Positions 44,344-53,062 of a DNA stretch of 64,000 nucleotides are shown piece after piece. The notes under the pieces were generated by a model that saw only the letters and a program-made list of their open reading frames with translations, did no database searches and was not told the origin of the DNA. Every line of letters starts with the position of its first letter. Position 1 is the first letter of the stretch. Both the position numbers and the translations under genes were made by a program. The stretch is from Kribbella steppae (GTDB taxonomy: Bacteria; Actinomycetota; Actinomycetes; Propionibacteriales; Kribbellaceae): assembly GCF_004342025.1 (NCBI RefSeq), contig NZ_SLWN01000006.1:372001-436000 (forward strand), written 5' to 3'.

Positions 44344-45846
44344 TTAACCGCAGAAACCGCCCGGCAGATCGTTGCAGGGAACCAGCCCGCCGCGGGCCAG
44401 CACCGGCCGCGCCTGCGCCGACCGGAGGTAGTCGAGGAACGCTGCCGTGAGCGAGTCCGCCGCGGGTGTCTTGTAGGTGTACGCGTGCTCGACTTCCCAG
44501 AACTTGTACGACCCGTCCGCCACCTTCGCCGGATCCGGTACGACGCTGTCGATCGAGGCGACCGTGATCTCCGGGTACTTCCGCGCGCTGCCGAGCTCGG
44601 CGTACCCGATCGCGCCGTCGATCTCGTTCACCCGGGTCAGCAGCTCCTCCGTCGTACCGACCTCGCAGCGGTGGTGTTTGGCGACCGGGTCGTCGCGCCG
44701 GCAGTCGTCGGAGGAGATGCCGAGCTCCTGGTCGCCGGACAGCACCTTGTCCCGGAACACCCGCCTCGAACCCGAGTCCGGCCCGACCCGGCTGACCATC
44801 CGGATCGGTAGGTCTCGTCCACCGAGCTGCTTCCAGTTCGTGATCCGGCCGCCGTAGATGTCGCGCAGTTGCGCGCGGGTCAGCCCGGTCACGTCGGACG
44901 ACCGGTTCACCGCGACTGCGAACACGGCCACCGCGACCGGCTCACCCCACAGGTCGGGCGCGTCTTCCGCCGTACCGTCCGACATCGCGATCAGCCTCTC
45001 GGCCGCGCCGGCGTCCTGCGCACCGGTCTCCTCGAGGGTGCGGATACCGCTGCGGCTGCCGTTCGCCGCGATGGTGATGTCGGCGTCGGTGCAGTCGGCC
45101 GCGTAGGCGGTCCGCACCTCACGCATGGTCGACTCGACCGCGGTCGACCCGATGATCCGCACCTGCCCGGAGGCGCAGTTGTCCGGCGGCTGCAGTACGT
45201 CGACCGTGAACAACGCGACCAGCGCGCCGACCAGCAGCAACGACAGCGCACCGAACATCAGCGAACGACGTCCTGGCCCGCGCGGCCGCGGTTCGTGATA
45301 GACCCCACCACCGGTCGATCCGCCGGCCAGATAGCCGGCGTGGGTCACGCCCTTGCCCGTCCCGGACAGCACGAGCAGAAACTTGAAGTGGTCGCCGCGA
45401 TTGATCGCGATCCGGGGCAGCACCAGCTTGCTGGTGTCGACGTAGTTCGCCGGGACCAGCCGGCGCTGCAGCATCTCCCCGAGCGAGTTCGGGTGCGCCT
45501 CGGTGACCTTCAGCCCGACGATCTTGCGGTCCGGAAAGGCGAACGAGACCTTCTCGTGCATGTCCTGCGGATCGATGTCCATCCCGCCGGCGTTGTCCAG
45601 CCGGAGCAGCACGATGCTCGGGTTCTCCACCACGGCGCCTTGGTGACGCACCTCGACGTCGACCATCCGCTGCGTCTTGTCCGCACTCGGATAGACCCCC
45701 ATCGGGGCATCCACCTGGACCCGGTAGACGAGTCGTTTGCGGCGCAGGATGTACCGGTCGATCAGCCAGGCGACGACCGAAGCGATCAGAGCGATGGCGG
45801 CGATGATCGTTTCGAGGTTGATATCGCCCAGACCAGAGAAATCCAC
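44344..45846 (-). CDS. Membrane-anchored PstS-like binding protein with cytoplasmic domain
   Basis: 500 residues. A helix at about 13-31 is followed by RYILRRKR, so the next ~150 residues should be cytoplasmic (an uncharacterised β-rich domain, VRHQGAVVENPSIVLLRLDN). After PRGPGRRS a second helix (about 195-215) leads outside to a PstS/PBP-like domain (VRIIGSTAVESTMREVRTAY; GSRRVFRDKVLSGDQELGIS) with several cysteines. Ordinary PstS proteins are lipoproteins, so this topology points to sensing across the membrane rather than simple transport; no Pst permease is nearby. GTG 45846 has GGAGGGG upstream. Similar architecture occurs in Streptomyces. Confidence 0.75.
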   Translation of the reverse strand: MDFSGLGDINLETIIAAIALIASVVAWLIDRYILRRKRLVYRVQVDAPMGVYPSADKTQRMVDVEVRHQGAVVENPSIVLLRLDNAGGMDIDPQDMHEKVSFAFPDRKIVGLKVTEAHPNSLGEMLQRRLVPANYVDTSKLVLPRIAINRGDHFKFLLVLSGTGKGVTHAGYLAGGSTGGGVYHEPRPRGPGRRSLMFGALSLLLVGALVALFTVDVLQPPDNCASGQVRIIGSTAVESTMREVRTAYAADCTDADITIAANGSRSGIRTLEETGAQDAGAAERLIAMSDGTAEDAPDLWGEPVAVAVFAVAVNRSSDVTGLTRAQLRDIYGGRITNWKQLGGRDLPIRMVSRVGPDSGSRRVFRDKVLSGDQELGISSDDCRRDDPVAKHHRCEVGTTEELLTRVNEIDGAIGYAELGSARKYPEITVASIDSVVPDPAKVADGSYKFWEVEHAYTYKTPAADSLTAAFLDYLRSAQARPVLARGGLVPCNDLPGGFCG

Positions 45847-45957
45847 TGTCCCCTCCTGCGAAAACGCTATCCAGGCCCGGTGAACGAGTGCTTACCGTGC
45901 GATGACGTGCGGGGTGTGGGCTTGGCCGGGTCCGGTCGTTCTGCGAGATTGGTCGGC

Positions 45958-47316
45958 ATGGCTGAACAGGTTGACGTGGTCGTGATCGGACTCGGTGTGG
46001 GCGGCGAGGAGACGGCGGGGCGGCTGGCGGAAGCCGGGCTGAACGTGGTCGGCTTGGACCCACGGCTGGTCGGCGGTGAGTGCCCTTACTGGGGCTGTGT
46101 CCCGAGCAAGATGATGATCCGGGCCGCCAACCTGATCGCCGAGACCCGCCGGGTCGACGGCATGGCCGGTACGGCGACCGTGCAGCCGGACTGGGCACCG
46201 GTCGCCAAGCGCATCCGCGAGGAGGCGACCGACAGCTGGAACGACCAGGTCGCGGTCGACCGCCTGGTGAAGAAGGGCGTCACGTTCCTGCGCGAGCGCG
46301 GCACCATCACCGGTCCGCGCACGGTCAAGGCCGGCGACCGGGAGTTCGAGGCGTCCCGCGGCATCGTGCTCGCGACCGGCACCGTCGCGGTGATCCCACC
46401 GATCGACGGTCTGGCCGGCACGCCGTACTGGACAAACCACGAGGCGATCGAGGCGGACACGCTGCCGGCCTCGATCCTCGTGCTCGGCGGTGGCGCGATC
46501 GGCCTCGAGCTCACCCAGGTGTTCGCCCGGTTCGGCGTCGACGTGACGGTCATCGAGGGCGCCGGCCAGGTGTTGTCGATGGAGGAACCCGAGTCAGGCC
46601 AGCTGGCCCGTGAGGCGCTCGAGCGCGACGGCGTCACCTTCCACACCGGCGTCCACGCCCAGAAGGTCGGGTACGACGGCAGCACCTTCACCGTCGCGCT
46701 CGAGGACGGCAGCACGGTCACTGGCGAGAAGTTGCTGGTGGCAACGGGCCGCCGGGTGGACGTGAAGGCGCTCGGCCTCGACCAGGTCGGCATCGACCCC
46801 GGCGTCCGGCGGATCGAGGTGGACGAGCACGTCCGGGCCGCGGACGGAGTCTGGGCGGTCGGCGACGTGACCGGCGTCGGCGCGTTCACGCACAACGCGA
46901 TGTACCAGGCGAACGTCGCGGTGTTCGACATCCTCGGCAGCGAGGGCGCACCGGTGGCGAGCTACCACGCGATGCCGCGGGTGACCTTCACCGACCCGGA
47001 GATCGGTGCGGTCGGGATGACCGAGAAGCAGGCGCGGGAGGCCGGCCTCGACGTGAAGATCGGCTCCAGCCAGATCCCGTCGTCGACCCGCGGCTGGATC
47101 CACAAGGCGGGGAACGAGGGCTTCATCAAACTGGTGGTCGACAACGAGCGCGGCGTACTGGTCGGCGCGACCAGCGCCGGCCCGACCGGCGGCGAGGTGC
47201 TCGGTGCGCTCGCGGTCGCCGTCCACGCGGCCGTTCCCGTTCACACTCTGCAACAGCTCATTTACGCGTACCCGACATTCCACCGTGCGATCGGGGATGC
47301 GCTCAAGCAATTGTGA
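45958..47316 (+). CDS. FAD/NAD(P) disulfide oxidoreductase, mercuric-reductase-like
   Basis: 452 residues. FAD motif VIGLGVGGEETAGRL, redox-cysteine pair C42/C47 in ECPYWGCVPSK, NAD(P) motif LVLGGGAIGLELTQVF and a dimerisation domain. The C-terminus reads YAYPTFHRAIGDAL, where lipoamide dehydrogenases have HAHPT; the missing His argues against lipoamide as substrate, and there is no HMA domain or C-terminal Cys pair, so mercury reduction is also unsupported. The role is open (disulfide or quinone-type reduction). ATG 45958 is preferred; the open frame upstream is a shadow of the preceding gene. Confidence 0.85.
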   Translation: MAEQVDVVVIGLGVGGEETAGRLAEAGLNVVGLDPRLVGGECPYWGCVPSKMMIRAANLIAETRRVDGMAGTATVQPDWAPVAKRIREEATDSWNDQVAVDRLVKKGVTFLRERGTITGPRTVKAGDREFEASRGIVLATGTVAVIPPIDGLAGTPYWTNHEAIEADTLPASILVLGGGAIGLELTQVFARFGVDVTVIEGAGQVLSMEEPESGQLAREALERDGVTFHTGVHAQKVGYDGSTFTVALEDGSTVTGEKLLVATGRRVDVKALGLDQVGIDPGVRRIEVDEHVRAADGVWAVGDVTGVGAFTHNAMYQANVAVFDILGSEGAPVASYHAMPRVTFTDPEIGAVGMTEKQAREAGLDVKIGSSQIPSSTRGWIHKAGNEGFIKLVVDNERGVLVGATSAGPTGGEVLGALAVAVHAAVPVHTLQQLIYAYPTFHRAIGDALKQL

Positions 47317-47322
47317 GATCCC

Positions 47323-47345
47323 TTGTTGCGATCCGGTCGCAACAA
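47323..47345. promoter_or_regulatory. Nur-like operator upstream of cbiMN
   Basis: TTGTTGCGA (47323-47331), TCCGG, TCGCAACAA (47337-47345) is a perfect dyad. Its core TTGCGA-N5-TCGCAA agrees with the tTGCaa-N5-ttGCAA box of the nickel-responsive Fur-family regulator Nur of Streptomyces coelicolor. It lies 16 bp before the importer start and right after the preceding stop codon. Confidence 0.65.
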
Positions 47346-47361
47346 GCTCAAGAATGTGCTC

Positions 47362-48381
47362 GTGCATGTTCCTGATGGCTTCTTCGACGCACCGACGTCC
47401 GTCGCGACCGGCCTGATCGCGGCCGGCGCGGTCGGGGTCAGTCTGCAGCGGGCGAACCGGGAGATCCGCGAGACGGGTCCGGCGCTGGCCGGCCTGACCG
47501 CGGCGTTCGTGTTCGCGGTACAGATGGTGAACTTCCCGGTCGGCGCGGGGACCAGCGGGCACCTGCTCGGTGGCGCGCTGGCCGCGGCCCTTGTCGGGCC
47601 GTGGACCGCCGTGCTGGTGATGTCGACCGTGCTGCTGGTCCAGGGGTTGCTGTTCGCCGACGGCGGCCTGACCGCGCTCGGCACGAACATCACGCTGATG
47701 GGCGTCATCACTGTGCTGGTCGGCTACGTCCTGACCCGTGCGCTCCTGCAGGTGCTGCCGCGGAAGGTGGGCAGCGTCGTACCGGCGGCCATTGTCGGCG
47801 CGTTGGTGTCGGTGCCGGTCGCCGCGCTCGCCTTCACCGGGCTGTACGCGATCGGCGGAGCGGTGGACATCCCACTCGGGAAGCTCGCGACCGCGATGGT
47901 CGGCTGGCACATCCTGGTCGGCATCGGTGAGGCGGTCATCACGGCCGCCGTCCTGAGCGCGGTCGTCGCGACCCGGCCCGATCTGGTGTACGCCGCTCGC
48001 CACCTGCAGCGGGACCTGGTCCTGGTCGATGCCGACGGCAACACCTCGACCGTGTCGCCGGACAAACCGATCGCATCCAAGCCGACCGGCCGGACGCTCG
48101 GCGTCGGGATCGCGGTCACCTTCCTGGTCGCCGGCGGCCTCAGCCTGTTCGCGAGCGCGCATCCGGACGGTCTCGAGTTCGTCGGCGCCACCCTCGGCTT
48201 CGAGGGCGCGGCCAAGGACTCCGCGGTCGCGGGCAGCCCGCTCGCCGACTACGGCGTCAGCGGGATCGGCAACGCCGAGGTCTCCGGTGCGCTGGCCGGC
48301 ATCATCGGCGTACTGGTCACCATCGTCGTCGGGCTGGCGATCGCCAAGCTGGCCTCGCTGCGCGCAAACAGGGCTTCATGA
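47362..48381 (+). CDS. ECF nickel/cobalt importer, CbiM-CbiN fusion
   Basis: 339 residues. The start is fixed by function: from GTG 47362 the protein begins MHVPDGF, and in CbiM/NikM the N-terminal amine and His2 bind the metal. A start at 47323 would bury this motif. The CbiM part (about 1-210) has six or seven helices and motifs such as NFPVGAGTSGHLLGGALAAA. A C-terminal CbiN-like part (about 235-339: two helices with an outside loop containing GLEFVGATLGFEGAAKDSAV) is fused. Followed by cbiQ and cbiO with 4-bp overlaps. The Nur-like box favours nickel over cobalt. Confidence 0.9.
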   Translation: MHVPDGFFDAPTSVATGLIAAGAVGVSLQRANREIRETGPALAGLTAAFVFAVQMVNFPVGAGTSGHLLGGALAAALVGPWTAVLVMSTVLLVQGLLFADGGLTALGTNITLMGVITVLVGYVLTRALLQVLPRKVGSVVPAAIVGALVSVPVAALAFTGLYAIGGAVDIPLGKLATAMVGWHILVGIGEAVITAAVLSAVVATRPDLVYAARHLQRDLVLVDADGNTSTVSPDKPIASKPTGRTLGVGIAVTFLVAGGLSLFASAHPDGLEFVGATLGFEGAAKDSAVAGSPLADYGVSGIGNAEVSGALAGIIGVLVTIVVGLAIAKLASLRANRAS

Positions 48382-49136
48382 GTGGTGACGGTCTTCTCGT
48401 AGCGGTGGACAGCCGGGTTCACCGCATCCCGGCGCAGGTGAAGATCGTCGCGCTGTTCGTCTTCGTCCTCGCCGTCGTGTCCACGCCCGCATCGGCCTTC
48501 TGGGCGTTCGGCCTGTACGCCGCGATGCTCGTGGCCGCTGTGGTGGTCGCGAAGTTGCCGGCGCTGGTGGTGTCGCGGCGGCTGACGGTGGAGACGCCGT
48601 TCATCGTGTTCGCGCTACTGCTGCCGTTCGTGGCGACCGGGCCGCGGGTCGACGTACTCGGACTGGAGTTGTCGCAGTCCGGCGTACTCGGGGCGTGGAA
48701 TGTGCTGGCGAAGGGCACGCTCGGCGTGATCGCGGCGATCCTGTTGTCGGCGACGACCGGGCCGCGGGACCTGCTGTCCGGGCTCGAACGACTCCGGCTG
48801 CCGTCGACGCTGGTAGCGATCCTGTCGTTCATGGTCCGGTACATGAGCGTGGTGTCCGACGATCTGCACCGGATGCGGATCGCGCGTGAGTCGCGCGGGT
48901 ACAACGGCGGCCGTGCTGGTCATCTGAAGGCGGTGGCCGGGGGAGTGGGCGCGCTGTTTGTGCGCAGTTTCGAGCGGGGCGAGCGAGTGCATCTGGCGAT
49001 GCGGTCGCGCGGCTACACCGGCCGGATGCCGTTGCTGAGCGCGTCCGGTGCGACGTCTGCGCAGTGGCTTCAGGGGCTGGCGATCTCCCTGACCGCGGTG
49101 GTCATCGCGGTCACCGTTAGGGTGATCGGCTTGTGA
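48378..49136 (+). CDS. cbiQ: ECF importer transmembrane coupling protein
   Basis: 252 residues, five or more helices. The two coupling-helix motifs that contact the ATPases, IARESRGY (about 172-179) and AMRSRGYTG (about 206-214), are intact. The start ATG overlaps the cbiMN stop (ATGA) and the end overlaps cbiO by 4 bp. It links the metal-binding CbiMN to CbiO. Confidence 0.9.
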   Translation: MSGDGLLVAVDSRVHRIPAQVKIVALFVFVLAVVSTPASAFWAFGLYAAMLVAAVVVAKLPALVVSRRLTVETPFIVFALLLPFVATGPRVDVLGLELSQSGVLGAWNVLAKGTLGVIAAILLSATTGPRDLLSGLERLRLPSTLVAILSFMVRYMSVVSDDLHRMRIARESRGYNGGRAGHLKAVAGGVGALFVRSFERGERVHLAMRSRGYTGRMPLLSASGATSAQWLQGLAISLTAVVIAVTVRVIGL

Positions 49137-49903
49137 GCGGTCCTGCGATCCACGTCGAGCGTCTCGTCTTCGCCTACCCGGACGGCCGTCAAGCGTTGTT
49201 CGGTGTCGACTTCACTGTCCAGCGCGGTGAGCGGGTCGCCCTGCTGGGCCCGAACGGCGCCGGCAAGACCACGCTCGTGCTCCACCTGAACGGGATCCTC
49301 GGCTCGGTGGCCGGCGGGACGGGGAGCGGCCGGATCCAGATCGGCGGGACGGGCCTGCATCGCGAGCACCTTCCTGAGGTACGGCGGAAGGTCGGACTGG
49401 TGTTCCAGGACCCGGACGACCAGTTGTTCATGCCGACCGTGCGGGACGACGTGGCCTTCGGACCGGCGAACCTCGGTCTGCGCGGGTCCGAGCTGGACGA
49501 TCGGGTGCACGAAGCGCTGGTGCAGGTCGGGATGCAGGATCACGCGGACCTGGCGCCGCATCACCTCTCGTTCGGTCAACGGCGGCGAGTGGCGGTGGCG
49601 ACGGTTCTGGCGATGCGACCCGAGGTGCTGGTGCTGGACGAGCCGTCGAGCAACCTCGACCCGGCCGCGCGGCGAGAGCTCGCGGACATCCTGGCCGATC
49701 TCGACGTGACCCTGCTGATGATCACGCACGACCTGCCGTACGCCTTGCAGTTGTGTGAGCGCAGCCTGCTGATGGACGACGGCCGGATCGTTGCCGACGG
49801 CAATACCCGCGACCTGCTCGGCGACGCGGACCTGATGGCGGCCCACCGGTTGGAACTGCCGTACGGCTTCGACCCCCTCTCGGTCCCCGGGCCGGAACGC
49901 TGA
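49133..49903 (+). CDS. cbiO: ECF importer ATPase
   Basis: 256 residues. Walker A GPNGAGKTT (39-47), Q-loop VFQDPDDQLFMPTV (group-specific DPDDQ), signature LSFGQRRRVAVAT (Phe in place of the second Gly, common in CbiO), Walker B VLVLDEP and His switch ITHD. GTG 49133 overlaps the cbiQ stop. The stop is directly followed by the stop of the convergent GntR gene. Confidence 0.92.
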   Translation: MSGPAIHVERLVFAYPDGRQALFGVDFTVQRGERVALLGPNGAGKTTLVLHLNGILGSVAGGTGSGRIQIGGTGLHREHLPEVRRKVGLVFQDPDDQLFMPTVRDDVAFGPANLGLRGSELDDRVHEALVQVGMQDHADLAPHHLSFGQRRRVAVATVLAMRPEVLVLDEPSSNLDPAARRELADILADLDVTLLMITHDLPYALQLCERSLLMDDGRIVADGNTRDLLGDADLMAAHRLELPYGFDPLSVPGPER

Positions 49904-50626
49904 TCAGGAAGTCGGGCCGGCCTCCTCGGCGGCTGCCCCGGCAGCGACCATCTCGGGCGGTGTCTCGAACGCCGACCTGAGTCGGCCGCGGGATGCGGTC
50001 AGGTGGGCGTGCATGGCGGCGTCCGCCGCCTCGGCGTCGCGTCGCCGGATCGCGGTGACGAGCAGATCGTGCTCGTCGAGCGCCTTCTCGGCGACCCGGG
50101 AGTCGCGCAGCAATCGGAACAGCTGGAGATGGCAATGCAGCTTGGCGAAGATCTCCGCGAAGTAGCTGTTCCCGGTGGCACCGATGATGGCCTGGTGGAA
50201 CTCGGCGTCCTTGCGCGCGAAGGCGCCGTACGACATCGTGCCGGCCTGGTAGCGGGCCCGCATCTCGGCGGCGATGCCGGCGATCCGCTCGATCTCGACG
50301 CGCTGGTGCCGGCCGGCCGCAAGCCCTGAGCAGTACGGCTCGATCAGGAACCGCGCCTCGAAGAGATCCTCGAACCGCTCCGGGGTCAGTTTGGGGCTCG
50401 CGGAATATCCGATCAGATGTGTCTTGGTCACCAGATCCTCGGCCTCGAGCCGGTTCAACGACTCCCGCACCGGCGTCTGGGAGACGCCGAGCTGACGGCT
50501 GATCACATCGACCCGGATCCGCTCACCGGGCTGAATCACGCCGTCCAGCAGCAATGTCTGCAGCTGCTCGTACACGACGTCGCTCATCCGGGCGCGCTCG
50601 GGACGCTCGGCACCGCGTTCGCTCAT
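49904..50626 (-). CDS. GntR-family (FCD) transcriptional regulator
   Basis: 240 residues. Winged helix VVYEQLQTLLLDGVIQPGER to LGVSQTPVRESLNRLEAED, then an FCD domain with metal-site residues in DAEFHQAIIGATGN and LDEHDLLVTAIRRRD. It is divergent from the sugar-acid operon and separated from it by a 130-bp control region with a dyad. FCD proteins of this type often bind hexuronate- or aldonate-derived ligands, consistent with the genes next door. Confidence 0.9.
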   Translation of the reverse strand: MSERGAERPERARMSDVVYEQLQTLLLDGVIQPGERIRVDVISRQLGVSQTPVRESLNRLEAEDLVTKTHLIGYSASPKLTPERFEDLFEARFLIEPYCSGLAAGRHQRVEIERIAGIAAEMRARYQAGTMSYGAFARKDAEFHQAIIGATGNSYFAEIFAKLHCHLQLFRLLRDSRVAEKALDEHDLLVTAIRRRDAEAADAAMHAHLTASRGRLRSAFETPPEMVAAGAAAEEAGPTS

Positions 50627-50667
50627 AGGCCTTCCCCGGTCCGGTCGACGGCTCCTTGGTCACAACT

Positions 50668-50719
50668 GTGAATTCGTATTCACGAACCATTGCAAATCAT
50701 ATCTGATCTGATCTAGCCT
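50668..50719 (+). promoter_or_regulatory. Promoter and operator of sugar-acid operon
   Basis: TTGCAA (50690-50695), 18 nt, TAGCCT (50714-50719) form a likely promoter. GTGAAT (50668-50673), TCGT, ATTCAC (50678-50683) is a dyad just upstream of it and close to the GntR start. Three tandem copies of a TCTGA-type unit (ATCTGATCTGATCTAG, 50701-50716) fill the promoter spacer and may be a second site. Confidence 0.6.
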
Positions 50720-50756
50720 GCCAAAAATCGACACGCTCCACCGATCCACCCCTGGG

Positions 50757-51779
50757 ATGGTCGACGTGCACACAGATCTCGCAACAGCTCAGTCCTTGGC
50801 CGAACGTCTCCTCGTCACCGCGGGTGTGCCGAGCCCGGCGGCCGCCCAGCAAGCCGAACTGCTCCTGATCGCCGAGGCGAAGGGCATGCCGTCCCACGGC
50901 CTGCTCCGGCTGCCGCGGCTACTGCGCAGGATCGCGAACGGCACCGCGAGCCCGACGAACACGGGCAAGCACGAATGGCTCAGCCCGTGCTACCTGTCCG
51001 TCGACGGCGAGCAGGGTCTCGGGCCGGTCGTCGCGGTCAGAGCTCTGGAGGCAGTGGTGCAGGCGGCCGAGCGGCACGGCGTCGCGGCCTGCTCGATCAC
51101 GAACAACAACCACCTCGGCATGCTCGGCTACTACGCGGGTCGGATGGCCGAGCGCGGCCTGGTCTGCCTGGGGATGACGACCAGCGAGGCTCTGGTTCAC
51201 CCGTGGGGCGGCACCGAGGCAATGCTCGGCACGAACCCTCTGGCGCTCGGCGTCCCCGCGCGGCCACACCCGCTGGTGCTGGACATGGCGACCTCGCAGA
51301 TCTCGATGGGCAAGGTCCACGACCACGCTCTCCGCGGCGTACCGCTCGAGCCGGGCTGGGCGTTGGATGCCGCCGGCAACCCAACGGTCGACCCGGTGGC
51401 GGCCAAGTCCGGATCGATCGCGCCGTTCGGGGGAGCGAAGGGGTACGGGCTCGGGCTGGGTCTGGAGGCCATGGTCACCTTCCTGACCGGAGCCGCGTAC
51501 GGCACGGCCGTCGGCGGAACGCTGGACGACGACCGTCCGAGCAACAAGGGCGACCTGTTCATCCTGCTGAGCGGTGCCCGGTACTCCGCCACCGATTACC
51601 TCGACCAGGTCCGCGGCAGCCGGCGGGCCGATCCGGCCACGCCGGTCGCGGTTCCCGGTGACCGCGCCCGGGCTCGCTACCAGCAGTCGGTTGCCAACGG
51701 CATCGACATCGCCGACGACCTGTGGCGCGAGCTGACCGCGTTTCAGGGCGTCCAGCCCGAAGCAGCTCTGGCCGAATGA
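50757..51779 (+). CDS. Malate/L-lactate dehydrogenase-type (Ldh2) oxidoreductase
   Basis: 340 residues, the NAD(P)-dependent Ldh2/MdhL family, unrelated to Rossmann-type lactate dehydrogenases. Family blocks are GMPSHGLLRLPRLL, ITNNNHLGMLGYYAGRMAE (with the catalytic His), GGTEAMLGTNPLALGVPA and LVLDMATSQISMGKV. Members include 2,3-diketo-L-gulonate reductase, ureidoglycolate and 3-dehydro-acid dehydrogenases. As the first gene of an operon with two enolase-type dehydratases it probably reduces or oxidises a keto-acid intermediate. Start ATG 50757 lacks a good ribosome site. Confidence 0.88.
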   Translation: MVDVHTDLATAQSLAERLLVTAGVPSPAAAQQAELLLIAEAKGMPSHGLLRLPRLLRRIANGTASPTNTGKHEWLSPCYLSVDGEQGLGPVVAVRALEAVVQAAERHGVAACSITNNNHLGMLGYYAGRMAERGLVCLGMTTSEALVHPWGGTEAMLGTNPLALGVPARPHPLVLDMATSQISMGKVHDHALRGVPLEPGWALDAAGNPTVDPVAAKSGSIAPFGGAKGYGLGLGLEAMVTFLTGAAYGTAVGGTLDDDRPSNKGDLFILLSGARYSATDYLDQVRGSRRADPATPVAVPGDRARARYQQSVANGIDIADDLWRELTAFQGVQPEAALAE

Positions 51780-51810
51780 CCCGCCCACGACCGGACAAGG
51801 ACCAGCCACG

Positions 51811-53040
51811 ATGACGATCACCACTGCCTCGTTCGGCGTACAGCGAGCACCTCGCACGGTTGTCTTCGGAGCCGGCCAGCGCTCGGTGCTCGGCAGTCAG
51901 GCCGCGGAGTACGGGCGTAAGGCGCTCGTCTGCACGGACCGGCGGCTGGCGGCCTCGGCCGAGTTCGCCGCGCTGATCAGCGACCTCGAGGATCACGGTG
52001 CCGAGGTGAGCGTGTGGTCCGACACCGCTGCCGAGTTGCCGGTCGCAGACATCGACGCCTGCTACGGCGCGATGAAGGACGCCGGGATCGAGGTGGTGAT
52101 CGGGATCGGCGGCGGCAGCTGCCTCGACCTCGGCAAGGCTGTCGCGTTGTTGCTCAGCCATGGCGGCCCGATCGATCGGTACTACGGGGAGAACGCCGTA
52201 CCTGGACCCGTCCTGCCGATCATCGCCGTACCCACGACCGGTGGGACCGGGTCCGAGGTGACACCGGTGTGCGTGCTCAGCGACAGCCGGCGCGAGCTGA
52301 AGGCAGGCATCTCGTCGGCTTACCTGATTCCTTCGGTGGCCATCTGCGATCCAGAACTGACCTACAGCTGTCCGCCCGGATTGACCGCCAGCGCCGGCGC
52401 CGACGCGGTGTCGCATCTGGTGGAGTCGTTCACCGCGATCCAGCGGCCGCCCGCGGCGGTGGGCGAAGGCAGGGTCTTCATCGGCAAGAACGTGATCAGC
52501 GACTCCTATGCACGCTGGGGTCTCGGGCTACTGGCCCGGGCGCTGCCGACGGCCTTGGAGCATCCGGACGATCGGCAGGCGCGCTCCGACGTGATGCTGG
52601 CCGCGAATGCCGGCGGCTATGCGCTGGGAGTGGCTGGGACGGCCGCCGCGCATGCCCTGCAGTACCCGATCGGTGCGCTCACCCATACCGCGCACGGTGT
52701 CGGAGTCGGCGTCCTTCTCCCGTACGTGATGCGTTACAACGCACCCGCCCGAGTCCGCGAGTTCGCCGAGATCGCGGACATGCTCGGTGTCGAGGGGTCC
52801 GGTGCCGACGAGGTACGCGCGCTGGCGGGAATCGAGGCCGTCGAGGGTCTGCTGGACCGGATCGGCATCCCGCCCACGCTGAAGGAACTCGGCCTGACCG
52901 AGGACCAGCTGTCCTACATCGCGGCGATGGGGCTGAAGTCGGCCCGGCTGGTCGACAACAACCCCCGTCCGCTGGACGCCGATGCGCTGTACGAGATCAC
53001 TCGTGCCGCGTACGCCGGCGATCGAAGCAACCCGTTCTGA
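51811..53040 (+). CDS. Iron-containing alcohol dehydrogenase
   Basis: 409 residues, group III Fe-ADH. NAD-binding IGIGGGSCLDLGKAVA and PTTGGTGSEVTPVCVL are typical; metal ligands appear in SAGADAVSHLVESF and in the later GALTHTAHGVGVGVLLP. The substrate is an aldehyde/alcohol or hydroxy acid of the neighbouring pathway. The gap to the previous gene is 31 bp. The start ATG 51811 has AAGGA in the region upstream. Confidence 0.92.
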   Translation: MTITTASFGVQRAPRTVVFGAGQRSVLGSQAAEYGRKALVCTDRRLAASAEFAALISDLEDHGAEVSVWSDTAAELPVADIDACYGAMKDAGIEVVIGIGGGSCLDLGKAVALLLSHGGPIDRYYGENAVPGPVLPIIAVPTTGGTGSEVTPVCVLSDSRRELKAGISSAYLIPSVAICDPELTYSCPPGLTASAGADAVSHLVESFTAIQRPPAAVGEGRVFIGKNVISDSYARWGLGLLARALPTALEHPDDRQARSDVMLAANAGGYALGVAGTAAAHALQYPIGALTHTAHGVGVGVLLPYVMRYNAPARVREFAEIADMLGVEGSGADEVRALAGIEAVEGLLDRIGIPPTLKELGLTEDQLSYIAAMGLKSARLVDNNPRPLDADALYEITRAAYAGDRSNPF

Positions 53041-53062
53041 CCAGGCGTTTGGAGCCCACCAG

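Noticed and set aside
44869..45957. Long N-terminal extension of the mercuric-reductase-like gene
   Set aside because: The extension is a shadow of the PstS-like gene on the other strand; the flavoprotein fold begins at ATG 45958.
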